DNA from: Serratia marcescens subsp. marcescens ATCC 13880
Lineage (GTDB): Bacteria; Pseudomonadota; Gammaproteobacteria; Enterobacterales; Enterobacteriaceae
Direction of reading: 5' to 3'
Assembly: GCF_017299535.1 (NCBI RefSeq)
Contig: NZ_CP071238.1
Span: forward strand, 992,001-1,056,000
Length of the DNA: 64,000 nt
A program made the translations under genes and the position numbers. Positions within the stretch are counted from its first letter, which is position 1, and every line of letters begins with the position of its first letter. Below, piece by piece: positions 33,008 through 41,946 of this stretch. The notes under the pieces are model-generated. The model was not told where the DNA came from, did not search any database, and saw nothing but the letters and a program-made list of their open reading frames with translations.

Positions 33008-33961
33008 ATGAAACCGCTAACCGCACAGGCGCGACAGCAGGCGGCCGCCTGGGCCGTGAGTCTGGCCGAAGGGGCGCTGCCGGCCGATCGGCGGCGAGCG
33101 TTGGACGCCTGGCTGGCCGCCGATCCGCAGCATCCGGCGGCGCTGCGTCAGGCTCGCCTGCTATGGACGACGCTTGGGCAACTGCCGCCTGAGCAGCGGC
33201 AGGCGTTACAACCGCAGGTGGCGGCGCTGAAAACGCCATCTCGCCATCGATGGCCCCGCTGGGCGGTGGCAGCGGCGGTGGCGCTCGCCGTTTCATTCGG
33301 CGTTTATCGCGGGCCGGATCTGTGGATCGGCCTGCAGGCCGATTATCAAACCGTTCGCGGTGAGGTGCGCGAAGTTGCGTTGCCGGACGGCAGCCGGGTG
33401 GCGTTGGACAGCGGCAGCGCGATCGCGCTGGCGTATTCCGCAGACGAGCGCAAGGTGCGGCTGCTGAGCGGCGCCGCCTATTTTATCGTCGCGCCGTTGG
33501 GCGGGGCGGAACGTCGCCCTTTCAGGGTGGAGGCGAAAAACGGCGTCACCCAGGCGCTGGGCACCGAGTTCAGCGTGGCGCGCACTGAACAGGGCGTCGA
33601 CGTCAGCGTGCATCAGCACAGCGTGCGGGTGACGCTTGAGCGCGGCGAGCGCTCGCTGGTGGTCGCGCAACGCCAGGCGGCGCATTACCGCAACGGGCAG
33701 CTGCAGCTGACGCGGCAAACGGCCGGTGATGATGCCTGGCGGCGCGGCTGGCTGGTGATCGACCGCCAACCGCTGACGCAGGCGCTCGCGCAGCTCAACC
33801 GCTATCGCGAAACCCGCATTGTGGCGGTCAATCCCGCGCTAAGAACGCGCACGGTCAGCGGCGTGTTCGCGCTCAATAAACTCGACGACGGCGTCGGCGC
33901 CATTCGTCAGGAACTCTCCGCCCGCCAACTGAATCTCCCCGGCATCACGCTGCTTTACTGA
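33008..33961 (+). CDS. hasS: HasS, anti-sigma factor (FecR-like)
   Basis: 317-residue inner-membrane regulator that holds HasI inactive until HasR signals. The N-terminal cytoplasmic part (about 1-85) has the FecR-type 'LDAWLAADPQHPAALRQARLLW'. One transmembrane helix at about 88-104 ('WAVAAAVALAVSFGVY') leads to the periplasmic part, with 'GEVREVALPDGSRVALDSGSAIALAYS' (the FecR signature block), and the C-terminal 'WRRGWLVIDRQPLTQALAQLNRY' plus 'SGVFALNKLDDGVGAIRQEL'. The C-terminal half contacts the HasR signalling domain. It follows hasI but appears to have a separate HasI promoter, which builds feedback into the circuit. Confidence 0.93.
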   Translation: MKPLTAQARQQAAAWAVSLAEGALPADRRRALDAWLAADPQHPAALRQARLLWTTLGQLPPEQRQALQPQVAALKTPSRHRWPRWAVAAAVALAVSFGVYRGPDLWIGLQADYQTVRGEVREVALPDGSRVALDSGSAIALAYSADERKVRLLSGAAYFIVAPLGGAERRPFRVEAKNGVTQALGTEFSVARTEQGVDVSVHQHSVRVTLERGERSLVVAQRQAAHYRNGQLQLTRQTAGDDAWRRGWLVIDRQPLTQALAQLNRYRETRIVAVNPALRTRTVSGVFALNKLDDGVGAIRQELSARQLNLPGITLLY

Positions 33962-34020
33962 GCGGCCAAGGCGGGCCGGGACGCCCGCTTCGCCGCTATT
34001 TTCACTTTCTGTAAAAAATC

Positions 34021-34048
34021 TTTACGGGTTTTTGCCTCCCGGAACGTC
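34021..34048 (+). promoter_or_regulatory. Candidate HasI promoter of hasR
   Basis: TTTACGGGTTT (34021-34031), 12 bases, ACGTC (34044-34048): identical in blocks and spacing to the element before hasS. It leaves a leader of about 65 bases. Confidence 0.6.
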
Positions 34049-34117
34049 CTTATGTTTAAACGAGATTGATTTCCATTATCACTTGGTTTGGCATTCTTTC
34101 GGGTGGAACACACACGC

Positions 34118-36817
34118 ATGTTTATTCACAAGGGAACCACGCCGGCCGGCCGATTGGCCACGGCGGTACGCGCCGCGCTGGCGGCGATGATGTTGACTCA
34201 GCCGGCGGTAGCGCTCGCCGCCCAGGCTGAGGCGAGCAGCGCGCAGGCCGCGCAGCAAAAGAATTTCAACATTGCGGCGCAGCCGCTGCAGAGCGCCATG
34301 TTGCGCTTCGCCGAGCAGGCCGGCATGCAGGTGTTTTTTGACGAGGTGAAACTCGATGGCATGCAGGCGGCGGCGCTGAACGGCAGCATGAGCGTAGAAC
34401 AGGGCCTGCGGCGCTTGATCGGCGGCAATCCGGTGGCTTTCCGCCTGCAGCCGCAGGGGCAGATCGTATTGAGCCGGCTGCCGACGGCGAACGGCGACGG
34501 TGGCGCGCTGGCGTTGGACAGCCTGACGGTGCTGGGCGCCGGCGGCAACAACGCCAACGATTGGGTTTACGACGAACCGCGCTCGGTCAGCGTCATCAGC
34601 CGCGAACAGATGGACAACCGCCCGGCGCGACACGCGGCCGATATTCTGGAGCAGACTACGGGAGCCTATTCCAGCGTCAGCCAGCAAGATCCTGCACTGT
34701 CGGTCAACATCCGCGGCATACAAGACTATGGCCGGGTGAACATGAATATCGACGGCATGCGGCAGAATTTTCAAAAGAGCGGCCATGGCCAGCGTAATGG
34801 CACCATGTACATCGATTCCGAACTGCTGTCCGGCGTGACCATCGACAAGGGCACCACCGGCGGCATGGGCAGCGCCGGCACGCTCGGCGGCATCGCCACC
34901 TTCAATACCGTCAGCGCGAGCGATTTCCTGGCGCCGGGCAAAGAGCTGGGCGGCAAGCTGCACGCCAGCACCGGCGATAACGGCACTCACTTCATCGGCA
35001 GCGGCATACTGGCATTGGGCAACGAAACCGGCGATATCCTGCTGGCCGCCAGCGAACGCCACCTCGGCGACTATTGGCCCGGCAACAAGGGCGACATCGG
35101 CAACATTCGCATCAATAACGACACCGGCAATTACGATCGCTACGCCGAGAGCATCAAGAACAACAAAATCCCCGACACCCATTACCGCATGCACTCGCGG
35201 CTGGCCAAGGTGGGCTGGAATCTGCCCGCCAACCAGCGCCTGCAGCTGAGTTATCTGCAGACCCAGACCGCATCGCCGATCGCCGGCACCTTGACTAACC
35301 TGGGCACTCGCCCGCCCTATGAACTGGGCTGGAAACGCACCGGCTACACCGATGTGATGGCGCGCAACGCGGCGTTCGACTACAGCCTGGCGCCGGAAGA
35401 CGTCGACTGGCTCGATTTTCAGGCCAAGCTGTATTACGTCGATACTCAGGATGACAGCGACACCTACAGCACCAGTTCGCTGCTGGACAACGGCTACGCG
35501 ACGCGCACCCGCCTGCGTACCTATGGCGCACAGGCGCAAAACACCTCGCGCTTCAGCCTGGCGCCGGGGCATGACTTCCGCGCCAATTACGGGCTGGAGT
35601 TCTATTACGACAAAGCGACCAGCGACTCTTCCCGCCAAGGCATGGAAGGGGTGACGCCGGCCGGCAACCGTTCGGTAGCCAGCCTGTTCGCCAATCTGAC
35701 CTACGACTACGACGGCTGGCTGACGTTGGAAGGCGGGCTGCGTTACGACCGCTATCGCCTGCGCGGCCAGACCGGCCTGAGCTATCCGGATTTGGCCAAG
35801 GATGGGCAACGCTACACGATTGACAATCCTTGCAAAGCGTTGCGTCTGACCGGCTGTTCAACCACCACCCGCGAAGATTGGGACGTGGATCGCGATCAGG
35901 GCAAGCTGTCGCCGACGCTGGCGGTGGCGGTGCGCCCCGGCGTGGAGTGGCTGGAGCTGTATACCACCTACGGCAAATCCTGGCGGCCGCCGGCGATCAC
36001 TGAAACGCTGACCAACGGCAGCGCGCACAGTTCTTCCACGCAATACCCCAATCCGTTCTTGCAGCCCGAGCGTTCGCGCGCCTGGGAAGTCGGGTTCAAC
36101 GTGCAGCAGCCGGATCTGTGGTTTGAGGGCGATCGGTTGGTGGCCAAGGTGGCCTACTTCGACACCAAAGTGGATAACTACATCAACCTGGCGATAGACC
36201 GCAATAAACCGGGGCTGGTGCAGCCGAGCATCGGCAATGCCGCTTACGTCAACAATCTGTCGAAAACCCGCTTCCGCGGGCTGGAGTATCAGCTCAACTA
36301 TGACGCCGGGGTGTTCTACGCCGACCTGACCTACACCCACATGATCGGCAAAAACGAGTTCTGCTCGAACAAGGCCTGGTTGGGAGGGCGTCTGCGCTAC
36401 GGCGACGGCTCGCGCCGCGGGAACTTCTATGTTGAGCCTGATGCCGCGTCCAATGACTTCGTCACGTGTGATGGGGGGACGCAGTTCGGCTCCGCCGCCT
36501 ACCTGCCGGGCGATCGCGGTTCGGTGACGCTGGGCGGGCGTGCCTTCGATCGCAAGCTGGACGCCGGGGTGACCGTACGCTTTGCGCCGGGTTATCAGGA
36601 CAGCTCGGTACCGTCCAACTACCCGTACCTGGCCGACTGGCCGAAGTACACCCTGTTCGATCTGTACGCCAGCTACAAGCTGACTGACAGCCTGACGCTG
36701 CGCGGCTCGGTGGAGAACCTGACCAACCGCGCCTATGTCGTCAGCTACGGCGAGACGTTGGCCAATACCCTGGGGCGCGGCCGCACCGTGCAGGGCGGGG
36801 TGGAATACCGTTTTTAA
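34118..36817 (+). CDS. hasR: HasR, TonB-dependent haem/haemophore receptor
   Basis: 899-residue precursor, the known length. The signal peptide ends at 'AVALA' (residue 34), leaving 865 residues. The N-terminal STN signalling domain follows ('FNIAAQPLQSAMLRFAEQAGMQVFFDEV', about 50-110), then a TonB-box-like 'DSLTVLGAGG', the plug ('ARHAADILEQTTGAYSSVSQQ', 'DGMRQNFQKSGHGQRNG') and a 22-strand barrel ending 'GGVEYRF'. HasR takes haem or holo-HasA and passes haem inward using energy from HasB, and signals to HasS. Start 34118 gives the accepted length; upstream 34088 does not. The HasI promoter precedes it. Confidence 0.97.
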   Translation: MFIHKGTTPAGRLATAVRAALAAMMLTQPAVALAAQAEASSAQAAQQKNFNIAAQPLQSAMLRFAEQAGMQVFFDEVKLDGMQAAALNGSMSVEQGLRRLIGGNPVAFRLQPQGQIVLSRLPTANGDGGALALDSLTVLGAGGNNANDWVYDEPRSVSVISREQMDNRPARHAADILEQTTGAYSSVSQQDPALSVNIRGIQDYGRVNMNIDGMRQNFQKSGHGQRNGTMYIDSELLSGVTIDKGTTGGMGSAGTLGGIATFNTVSASDFLAPGKELGGKLHASTGDNGTHFIGSGILALGNETGDILLAASERHLGDYWPGNKGDIGNIRINNDTGNYDRYAESIKNNKIPDTHYRMHSRLAKVGWNLPANQRLQLSYLQTQTASPIAGTLTNLGTRPPYELGWKRTGYTDVMARNAAFDYSLAPEDVDWLDFQAKLYYVDTQDDSDTYSTSSLLDNGYATRTRLRTYGAQAQNTSRFSLAPGHDFRANYGLEFYYDKATSDSSRQGMEGVTPAGNRSVASLFANLTYDYDGWLTLEGGLRYDRYRLRGQTGLSYPDLAKDGQRYTIDNPCKALRLTGCSTTTREDWDVDRDQGKLSPTLAVAVRPGVEWLELYTTYGKSWRPPAITETLTNGSAHSSSTQYPNPFLQPERSRAWEVGFNVQQPDLWFEGDRLVAKVAYFDTKVDNYINLAIDRNKPGLVQPSIGNAAYVNNLSKTRFRGLEYQLNYDAGVFYADLTYTHMIGKNEFCSNKAWLGGRLRYGDGSRRGNFYVEPDAASNDFVTCDGGTQFGSAAYLPGDRGSVTLGGRAFDRKLDAGVTVRFAPGYQDSSVPSNYPYLADWPKYTLFDLYASYKLTDSLTLRGSVENLTNRAYVVSYGETLANTLGRGRTVQGGVEYRF

Positions 36818-36832
36818 GCAGTAAAAGGGCGT

Positions 36833-36848
36833 TGCTCATCCTTGAGCA
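36833..36848 (+). other. Stem-loop in hasR-hasA gap
   Basis: TGCTCA, four bases, TGAGCA: perfect 6-bp stem 15 bases after hasR stop. No T-run. It may protect the hasA part of the message from decay started upstream. Confidence 0.35.
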
Positions 36849-36895
36849 CAAGGGCCGCCTCGCAAGGGGCGCCGTTCATCAATGGAGATAGAGAA

Positions 36896-37462
36896 ATGGC
36901 ATTTTCAGTCAATTATGACAGCAGCTTCGGCGGTTACAGCATTCATGACTATCTGGGCCAGTGGGCTTCGACATTCGGTGATGTCAATCACACCAACGGC
37001 AATGTCACCGACGCCAACAGCGGCGGCTTCTATGGCGGCAGCCTGTCCGGTAGTCAGTATGCCATCAGCAGCACGGCAAACCAGGTGACCGCCTTCGTGG
37101 CGGGCGGCAACCTGACCTACACGCTGTTCAACGAACCGGCGCATACCTTGTACGGCCAGCTGGATTCCCTGTCCTTCGGCGACGGTTTGAGCGGTGGCGA
37201 TACATCGCCGTACAGCATCCAGGTGCCTGACGTCAGCTTCGGCGGCCTGAACCTCAGCAGCCTGCAGGCGCAGGGTCATGATGGCGTGGTGCACCAGGTG
37301 GTGTACGGCCTGATGTCCGGCGATACCGGTGCGCTGGAGACCGCGCTGAACGGCATCCTCGACGACTACGGCCTGAGCGTCAACTCCACCTTCGATCAGG
37401 TGGCGGCGGCGACGGCGGTGGGCGTGCAGCACGCCGACAGCCCGGAACTGCTGGCGGCCTGA
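36896..37462 (+). CDS. hasA: HasA haemophore
   Basis: Secreted 188-residue haem-scavenging protein, identical in length and, as far as I can recall, in sequence to the S. marcescens haemophore. The haem ligands H32 and Y75 and the neighbouring H83 are at the expected positions ('DVNH', 'NLTY', 'EPAH'). No N-terminal signal peptide: it is exported by the type I HasD/HasE machinery through its C-terminus, ending 'DSPELLAA', a non-RTX secretion signal. Start at 36896 is supported by GGAGA and gives the mature 'AFSVNYDSS'. It is followed by a terminator that keeps HasA mRNA more abundant than that for its exporter. Confidence 0.98.
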   Translation: MAFSVNYDSSFGGYSIHDYLGQWASTFGDVNHTNGNVTDANSGGFYGGSLSGSQYAISSTANQVTAFVAGGNLTYTLFNEPAHTLYGQLDSLSFGDGLSGGDTSPYSIQVPDVSFGGLNLSSLQAQGHDGVVHQVVYGLMSGDTGALETALNGILDDYGLSVNSTFDQVAAATAVGVQHADSPELLAA

Positions 37463-37474
37463 TCGCGGCCGTTT

Positions 37475-37508
37475 GCCCGCCGGCGCCGTGCGCCCCGGCG
37501 GGCGTTTT
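37475..37508 (+). terminator. Terminator between hasA and hasD
   Basis: Nine-bp stem GCCCGCCGG / CCGGCGGGC, 11-base loop, then GTTTTC. It lies 12 bases after the hasA stop and would limit read-through into hasDEB, explaining higher HasA than exporter levels. Confidence 0.8.
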
Positions 37509-37564
37509 CTCGTTTTTAGCCGATGGAAAACGCCATGAAAAACGCCGTCAGGCGCGGAGAAGTG

Positions 37565-39317
37565 ATGAGCGTGCTGGCCGCATACCGGCGCGGATTTTGG
37601 GGCATCGCGCTGTTTACCGCGGTGATCAACTTGCTGATGCTGGCACCGGCGCTGTACATGCTGCAGGTCTACGATCGCGTGTTGCCGTCGGGCAACCGCA
37701 TGACGCTGGCGATGCTGACCCTGATGGTGGTCGGCCTTTACCTGTTTATGGGGCTGCTGGAGTGGGTGCGCAGCCAGGTGGTGATCCGCCTCGGCGCCCA
37801 GATGGATATGCGCCTCAATCAGAGAGTCTACGACGCCGCCTTCGAAACCAATCTGAAAACCGGCAACCCGCTGGCGGGGCAGGCGCTGAACGATCTGACC
37901 AACCTGCGCCAGTTCGCCACCGGCAATGCGTTGTTCGCCTTTTTCGATGCCCCCTGGTTCCCGGTTTATCTGCTGGTGGTTTTTCTGCTCCACCCCTGGC
38001 TTGGCGCGTTGGCCAGCGCCGGAGTGATCGTGCTGGTGCTGCTGGCCTGGCTCAATCAGCGGGTGTCGCAAGCGCCTCTGGCGGAGGCCGGCCGGGTCGC
38101 GCTGAGCGCCACACAGCAGGCCAACGGCAATCTGCGCAACGCCGAAGCTATCGCCGCCATGGGGATGCTGACCGACTTGCGCCTGCGTTGGCTGCGGCAG
38201 CATCAGCAGTTCCTGCTGTTGCAGAACCGCGCCAGCGAGAAAATCGCCGCCGTCACCGCCTGGTCGAAAACCGTGCGGCTGGCGCTGCAGTCGCTGATGT
38301 TGGGCTGCGGCGCGCTGTTGGCGGTCAGCGGTGACATTACGCCGGGCATGATGATCGCCGGATCGATCCTGATCGGCAGGGTGCTGGGGCCGATCGATCA
38401 GCTGATCGGCGCCTGGAAGCAGTGGTCATCGGCGCGCCAGTCCCTGCAGCGTCTGGAGGTGATGCTGGCCGCTAACCCGCCACGAATACCGAGTCTGCCG
38501 CTGCCGGCGCCCGGCGGCGCATTGACCGTGAGCCAGTTGACCGCCAGTGCGCCCGGCGGCACGGCGCCGGTGTTGCACGGCGTCAGTTTTCGTCTGGAAG
38601 CCGGCGAGGTGCTGGGCGTGATTGGCGCGTCCGGCTCCGGCAAAACGTTGCTGATGCGCCAACTGGTCGGCGCGCTGACGCCGATCAGCGGCGACGTGCG
38701 GCTGGACGGTGCAGACATTCAACAGTGGGACAAGCAACAACTCGGGCCGCATATCGGCTACTTGCCGCAGGATATCCAGCTGTTCGCCGGCACCCTGACG
38801 GACAACATCGCCCGCTTTGGCCAGGTCGACGCCGAGAAGGTGGTGGCCGCGGCGGCGCTGGCCGGCGTGCATCAGCTGATCCTGCATTTACCGAAAGGCT
38901 ATGAGACCGAGCTGGGTGAAGGCGGCAGCGGCCTGTCCGGAGGCCAACGTCAACGGGTGGCGCTGGCGCGCGCTGTATGGATCTCCGGCGCTGGTGGTGT
39001 TGGACGAACCGAATGCCAACCTCGATCGCGAAGGGGAAGAGGCGCTGCAGCGGGCGATCGAAGCGCTGAAGGCGCGCGGCACCACTATCGTGTTGGTGAC
39101 CCACAAACCGGCGATCCTGGCGACCACCGACAAATTACTGGTGCTGACCGCCGGCCAGGTGCAGCACTTCGGCCCCAGCGACGCCATCCTGAAAAAACTG
39201 CCTGGTTTTGCGCCCGCCGCTGCCGCCGCTCCGGCCAATACCGGGCGCAGCAACGGCGGCTTCAACGTCAATTACGCCAATTTCGCCAAAACGGCCAGCG
39301 GTGAACGAAAAGTATGA
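37565..39317 (+). pseudogene. hasD: hasD, ABC exporter of HasA, disrupted by frameshift in (GC)n
   Basis: Type I secretion ABC transporter that exports HasA together with HasE and TolC. The transmembrane domain (about 1-300) and ATPase are visible, with Walker A 'GASGSGKT' (about residue 355) and the ABC signature '[10 protein letters not shown]' (38930-38960). Immediately after 'VALAR' the frame changes: positions 38966-38973 carry four GC units where the expected 'ARALYG' needs five, so a 2-base loss (or equivalent +1) occurs. The Walker B and H-loop region '[15 protein letters not shown]' and 'VTHKPAIL' then continue in the other frame to 39317. Without repair the product lacks a working ATPase. 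Start 37565 follows GGAGAAGTG; 37523 and 37535 are less likely. Confidence 0.9.
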
Positions 39318-40645
39318 GCAATCAGAGTGTGATCCCCGGCGATATCGACACCCTTTCCCGGCAGTTTGACGAAGGGCGCCATCTGCGGCTCGGCGGCTGG
39401 CTGGTGCTGCTGGGATTTGGCGGCTTCCTGCTGTGGGGGCTGTTGGCGCCGTTGGATAAGGGCGTACCGGTTTCCGGCAGCGTGGTGGTGGCCGGCAACC
39501 GCAAGGCGGTGCAGCACCCGAGCGGCGGCGTGGTGTCGCAGATTCAGGTGCATGAGGGTGACCGGGTCCGCGCCGGGCAGGTGCTGTTACTGATGGATAC
39601 CGTCGACAGCCGCACCCAGCGCGATGCGCTGCGCAGCCAGCAGTTGAGCAACGCCGCGCAGCAGGCGCGGCTGCAGGCCGAGCGCGACGGTCTGCAGGCG
39701 ATCGCTTTCCCGCCATTGCTGCAAGCGCGGCGAGAAGAGCCGGAGGTGATGTCGCTGATGCTGCTGCAACAACAGCTGTTCACCAGCCGCCGTGCGGCGC
39801 TGCAGAGCGAGCTGGCGGCGATCGCGGAGAGCATCGCCGGATCGCAGGCGATGTTGGAAGGGGTTCGGCAATCTTACGCCAGCAAGCAACGGCAAAAGGC
39901 CATGTTGCAGGAGCAACTGAGCGGCATGCGCAAGCTGGCGGCGCAGGGGTATGTGGCGCGCAATCGGCTGTTGGATCTGGAAGGGCAGCATGCGCAGATC
40001 GACGGCCAGGCGTCCGAGGATACCGGGAATATCGGCCGCCTGGGCCGCCAAATCCTGGAGCTGAAACTGCGGGCGATCCAGCGGCGGGAGGAGTATCAGA
40101 AAGAGGTCAGTAGCCAATTGGCCGAGGTACGGATGAAGCTGGACGAGCTGGATAACCGCTTGGCCAAGGCGGAGGCCGATCTGGGGCATACGCAGGTGAA
40201 AGCGCCGGTGGCGGGCACCGTGGTGGGGTTGAGCGTGTTCACCGAAGGCGGCGTGATCGGCGCCGGTCAGCAACTGATGGAGATCGTGCCCAGCGATCGG
40301 GGGCTGCAGGTGGAGGCGCGCATCCCGGTCGAACTGATCGACAAGGTGCAGGTGGGGCTGCCGGTCGAACTGTTGTTCTCGGCGTTCAACCAAAGCACCA
40401 CGCCGCGCGTCGAGGGTGAAGTGACGTTGGTCGGGGCCGATCGCCTGACCGACGAGAAAAGCGGTGCGCCTTATTACAGCGTGCGCGCCAAGGTCAGCGA
40501 AGAAGGATTGCAACGTTTGAACGGGTTGGAGATCCGCCCGGGGATGCCGGTTGAAGGATTCATCCGCACCGGCGAGCGTTCGATGATGAACTATCTGTTC
40601 AAACCGCTGACCGATCGCCTCCATTTGGCGCTGACGGAAGAGTGA
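39314..40645 (+). CDS. hasE: HasE, membrane fusion protein of the HasA exporter
   Basis: 443-residue periplasmic adaptor of the HlyD family. One N-terminal membrane helix ('LGGWLVLLGFGGFLLWGLLAPLD', about 27-49), 'GSVVVAGNRKAVQHPSGGVVSQIQVHEGDRVRAGQVLLLMD' (the lipoyl-like half, residues 55-95), a long coiled-coil hairpin (about 100-290) and the second lipoyl/beta-barrel ending 'RTGERSMMNYLFKPLTDRLHLAL'. It connects HasD to TolC. The start codon overlaps the hasD stop (ATGA at 39314), so the two are translationally coupled; the frameshift in hasD would therefore also reduce HasE, because a frameshifted ribosome would terminate near 39304. Confidence 0.95.
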   Translation: MSNQSVIPGDIDTLSRQFDEGRHLRLGGWLVLLGFGGFLLWGLLAPLDKGVPVSGSVVVAGNRKAVQHPSGGVVSQIQVHEGDRVRAGQVLLLMDTVDSRTQRDALRSQQLSNAAQQARLQAERDGLQAIAFPPLLQARREEPEVMSLMLLQQQLFTSRRAALQSELAAIAESIAGSQAMLEGVRQSYASKQRQKAMLQEQLSGMRKLAAQGYVARNRLLDLEGQHAQIDGQASEDTGNIGRLGRQILELKLRAIQRREEYQKEVSSQLAEVRMKLDELDNRLAKAEADLGHTQVKAPVAGTVVGLSVFTEGGVIGAGQQLMEIVPSDRGLQVEARIPVELIDKVQVGLPVELLFSAFNQSTTPRVEGEVTLVGADRLTDEKSGAPYYSVRAKVSEEGLQRLNGLEIRPGMPVEGFIRTGERSMMNYLFKPLTDRLHLALTEE

Positions 40646-40647
40646 GC

Positions 40648-41439
40648 ATGTCGGTTTCGCCGCTGCCTTTCGCCGCGCCCGGCGCCGCCATGCCCTGGCG
40701 CCGTTGTCTGGTGTTGGTGCTGGCGCTGCATCTGCTGGTTGCCGCGCTGCTTTGGCCCAGGAGAGACAAGGCCGAGCCGCCGTGGGTGCCGCCGCCGGCG
40801 GTGATGGTGCTGATGGCCGCCGCGCCGCAGGCCCCGGCCGAGGCGAAACAGCCGCCGGGACAAAGGACGCCGCCGCCTCAGGCTGAACCGTCGGCGCCGC
40901 CGGAGCCGTTGCCGCCGGTGAAAGCGCCTGACGCCACGCAGCCGAACATCGCCGTGCCGCCGAAACAGAAAAAACCACCTAAGCCGGTGAAGAAAAACAA
41001 CCTGCCCCGCACGCCGCCGCAGGAGAGAATCATCGCGCCGCCGAAGGTTCAGGAGCAAAGCGTCGGCGCGCCGCCGCCGGGCCGCGCGGATAAAACGGCC
41101 GCGCCGCAAACCCGCCTGACACCCTATGCTCAGGCGGGGGAGGACAACTGGCGCAGCCGCATCAGCGGCCGCCTGAATCGCTTTAAGCGTTACCCCAAAG
41201 ACGCACTGCGGCTGAAGCGCCAGGGCGTCGGGCAGGTGCGTTTCACGTTGGACAGACAGGGCCACGTGCTGGCGGTGACGCTGGTCAGCAGCGCCGGGCT
41301 GCCGTCGCTGGATCGTGAAATCCAGGCGCTGGTCAAACGCGCGTCGCCGCTGCCCACGCCGCCGGCGGACGCCTACGTCAACGGCACGGTGGAATTGACG
41401 TTGCCGATCGATTTCAGTTTGCGCGGCGCGGGTTTTTGA
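40648..41439 (+). CDS. hasB: HasB, dedicated TonB-like energiser of HasR
   Basis: 263-residue TonB paralogue specific for HasR. A single N-terminal membrane helix ('CLVLVLALHLLVAALLW', about 20-36), a long proline-rich spacer with Pro-Lys/Pro-Glu repeats (about 45-150), and the C-terminal periplasmic domain from about 165: 'YPKDALRLKRQGVGQVRFTLDRQGHV' and 'LDREIQALVKRASPLPTPP'. It couples to ExbB/ExbD. Start at 40648 gives the known 263 residues; a GTG six bases earlier, overlapping the hasE stop, is an alternative. Last gene of the operon; no obvious terminator follows within 100 bases. Confidence 0.95.
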   Translation: MSVSPLPFAAPGAAMPWRRCLVLVLALHLLVAALLWPRRDKAEPPWVPPPAVMVLMAAAPQAPAEAKQPPGQRTPPPQAEPSAPPEPLPPVKAPDATQPNIAVPPKQKKPPKPVKKNNLPRTPPQERIIAPPKVQEQSVGAPPPGRADKTAAPQTRLTPYAQAGEDNWRSRISGRLNRFKRYPKDALRLKRQGVGQVRFTLDRQGHVLAVTLVSSAGLPSLDREIQALVKRASPLPTPPADAYVNGTVELTLPIDFSLRGAGF

Positions 41440-41590
41440 CGCGGTTGTTTCATGGCGATGGCCTGAGCGTGGCGCACGGAAACCTTTGCCTCTGCGCCGC
41501 GATCGCATTTCGCGCGAAAAACCAGTGACAGATCAACCGCAATCCCCCAATATGGATTTTCCATCAAGATGATTACGCGGGTGCCAGTCT

Positions 41591-41881
41591 ATGCTGAAAG
41601 TGAATGAGTATTTTGCCGGAAAAGTGAAGTCTATCGGTTTTGACAGTAGCAGCATCGGTCTTACCAGCGTGGGCGTGATGGAAGAGGGCGAATACACCTT
41701 CTCCACCGCGCAGCCGGAAGAAATGACGGTGATCACCGGGGCGCTGAAAGTGCTGCTGCCGGGGGCGCCGGACTGGCAGGTGTTTACGCCGGGCGAGAAG
41801 TTCTTCGTGCCGGGGCACAGCGAGTTCAACCTGCAGGTGGCCGACGCCACCGCCTATCTGTGCCGCTACCTGAGCAAATAA
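41591..41881 (+). CDS. ppnP: Pyrimidine/purine nucleoside phosphorylase PpnP
   Basis: 96-residue single-domain cupin formerly YaiE (DUF1255), which phosphorolyses several nucleosides to base and ribose-1-phosphate. It matches the family closely: '[26 protein letters not shown]', '[21 protein letters not shown]', '[24 protein letters not shown]'. Its position before rdgC, convergently, is as in E. coli, where yaiE follows aroM. Here the has locus lies on its left, so the original aroL-yaiA-aroM-yaiE unit has been split. Start ATG at 41591 lies 8 bases after a weak GGGTG. Confidence 0.95.
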   Translation: MLKVNEYFAGKVKSIGFDSSSIGLTSVGVMEEGEYTFSTAQPEEMTVITGALKVLLPGAPDWQVFTPGEKFFVPGHSEFNLQVADATAYLCRYLSK

Positions 41882-41902
41882 ACGTTGCTCGTTAGGGGAA
41901 CG

Positions 41903-41928
41903 CAGGGCTCAGCGAAGGCTGGGCCCTG
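41903..41928. terminator. Bidirectional terminator ppnP / rdgC
   Basis: Eleven-bp stem CAGGGCTCAGC / GCTGGGCCCTG with a GAAG loop and one G-U pair, in the gap between two convergent genes. Confidence 0.65.
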
Positions 41929-41946
41929 GTCGTTTCTGAGGCGGGA

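Noticed and set aside
40642-40647. GTG start of HasB overlapping the hasE stop
   Set aside because: The ATG at 40648 gives the known 263-residue protein; kept only as an alternative.
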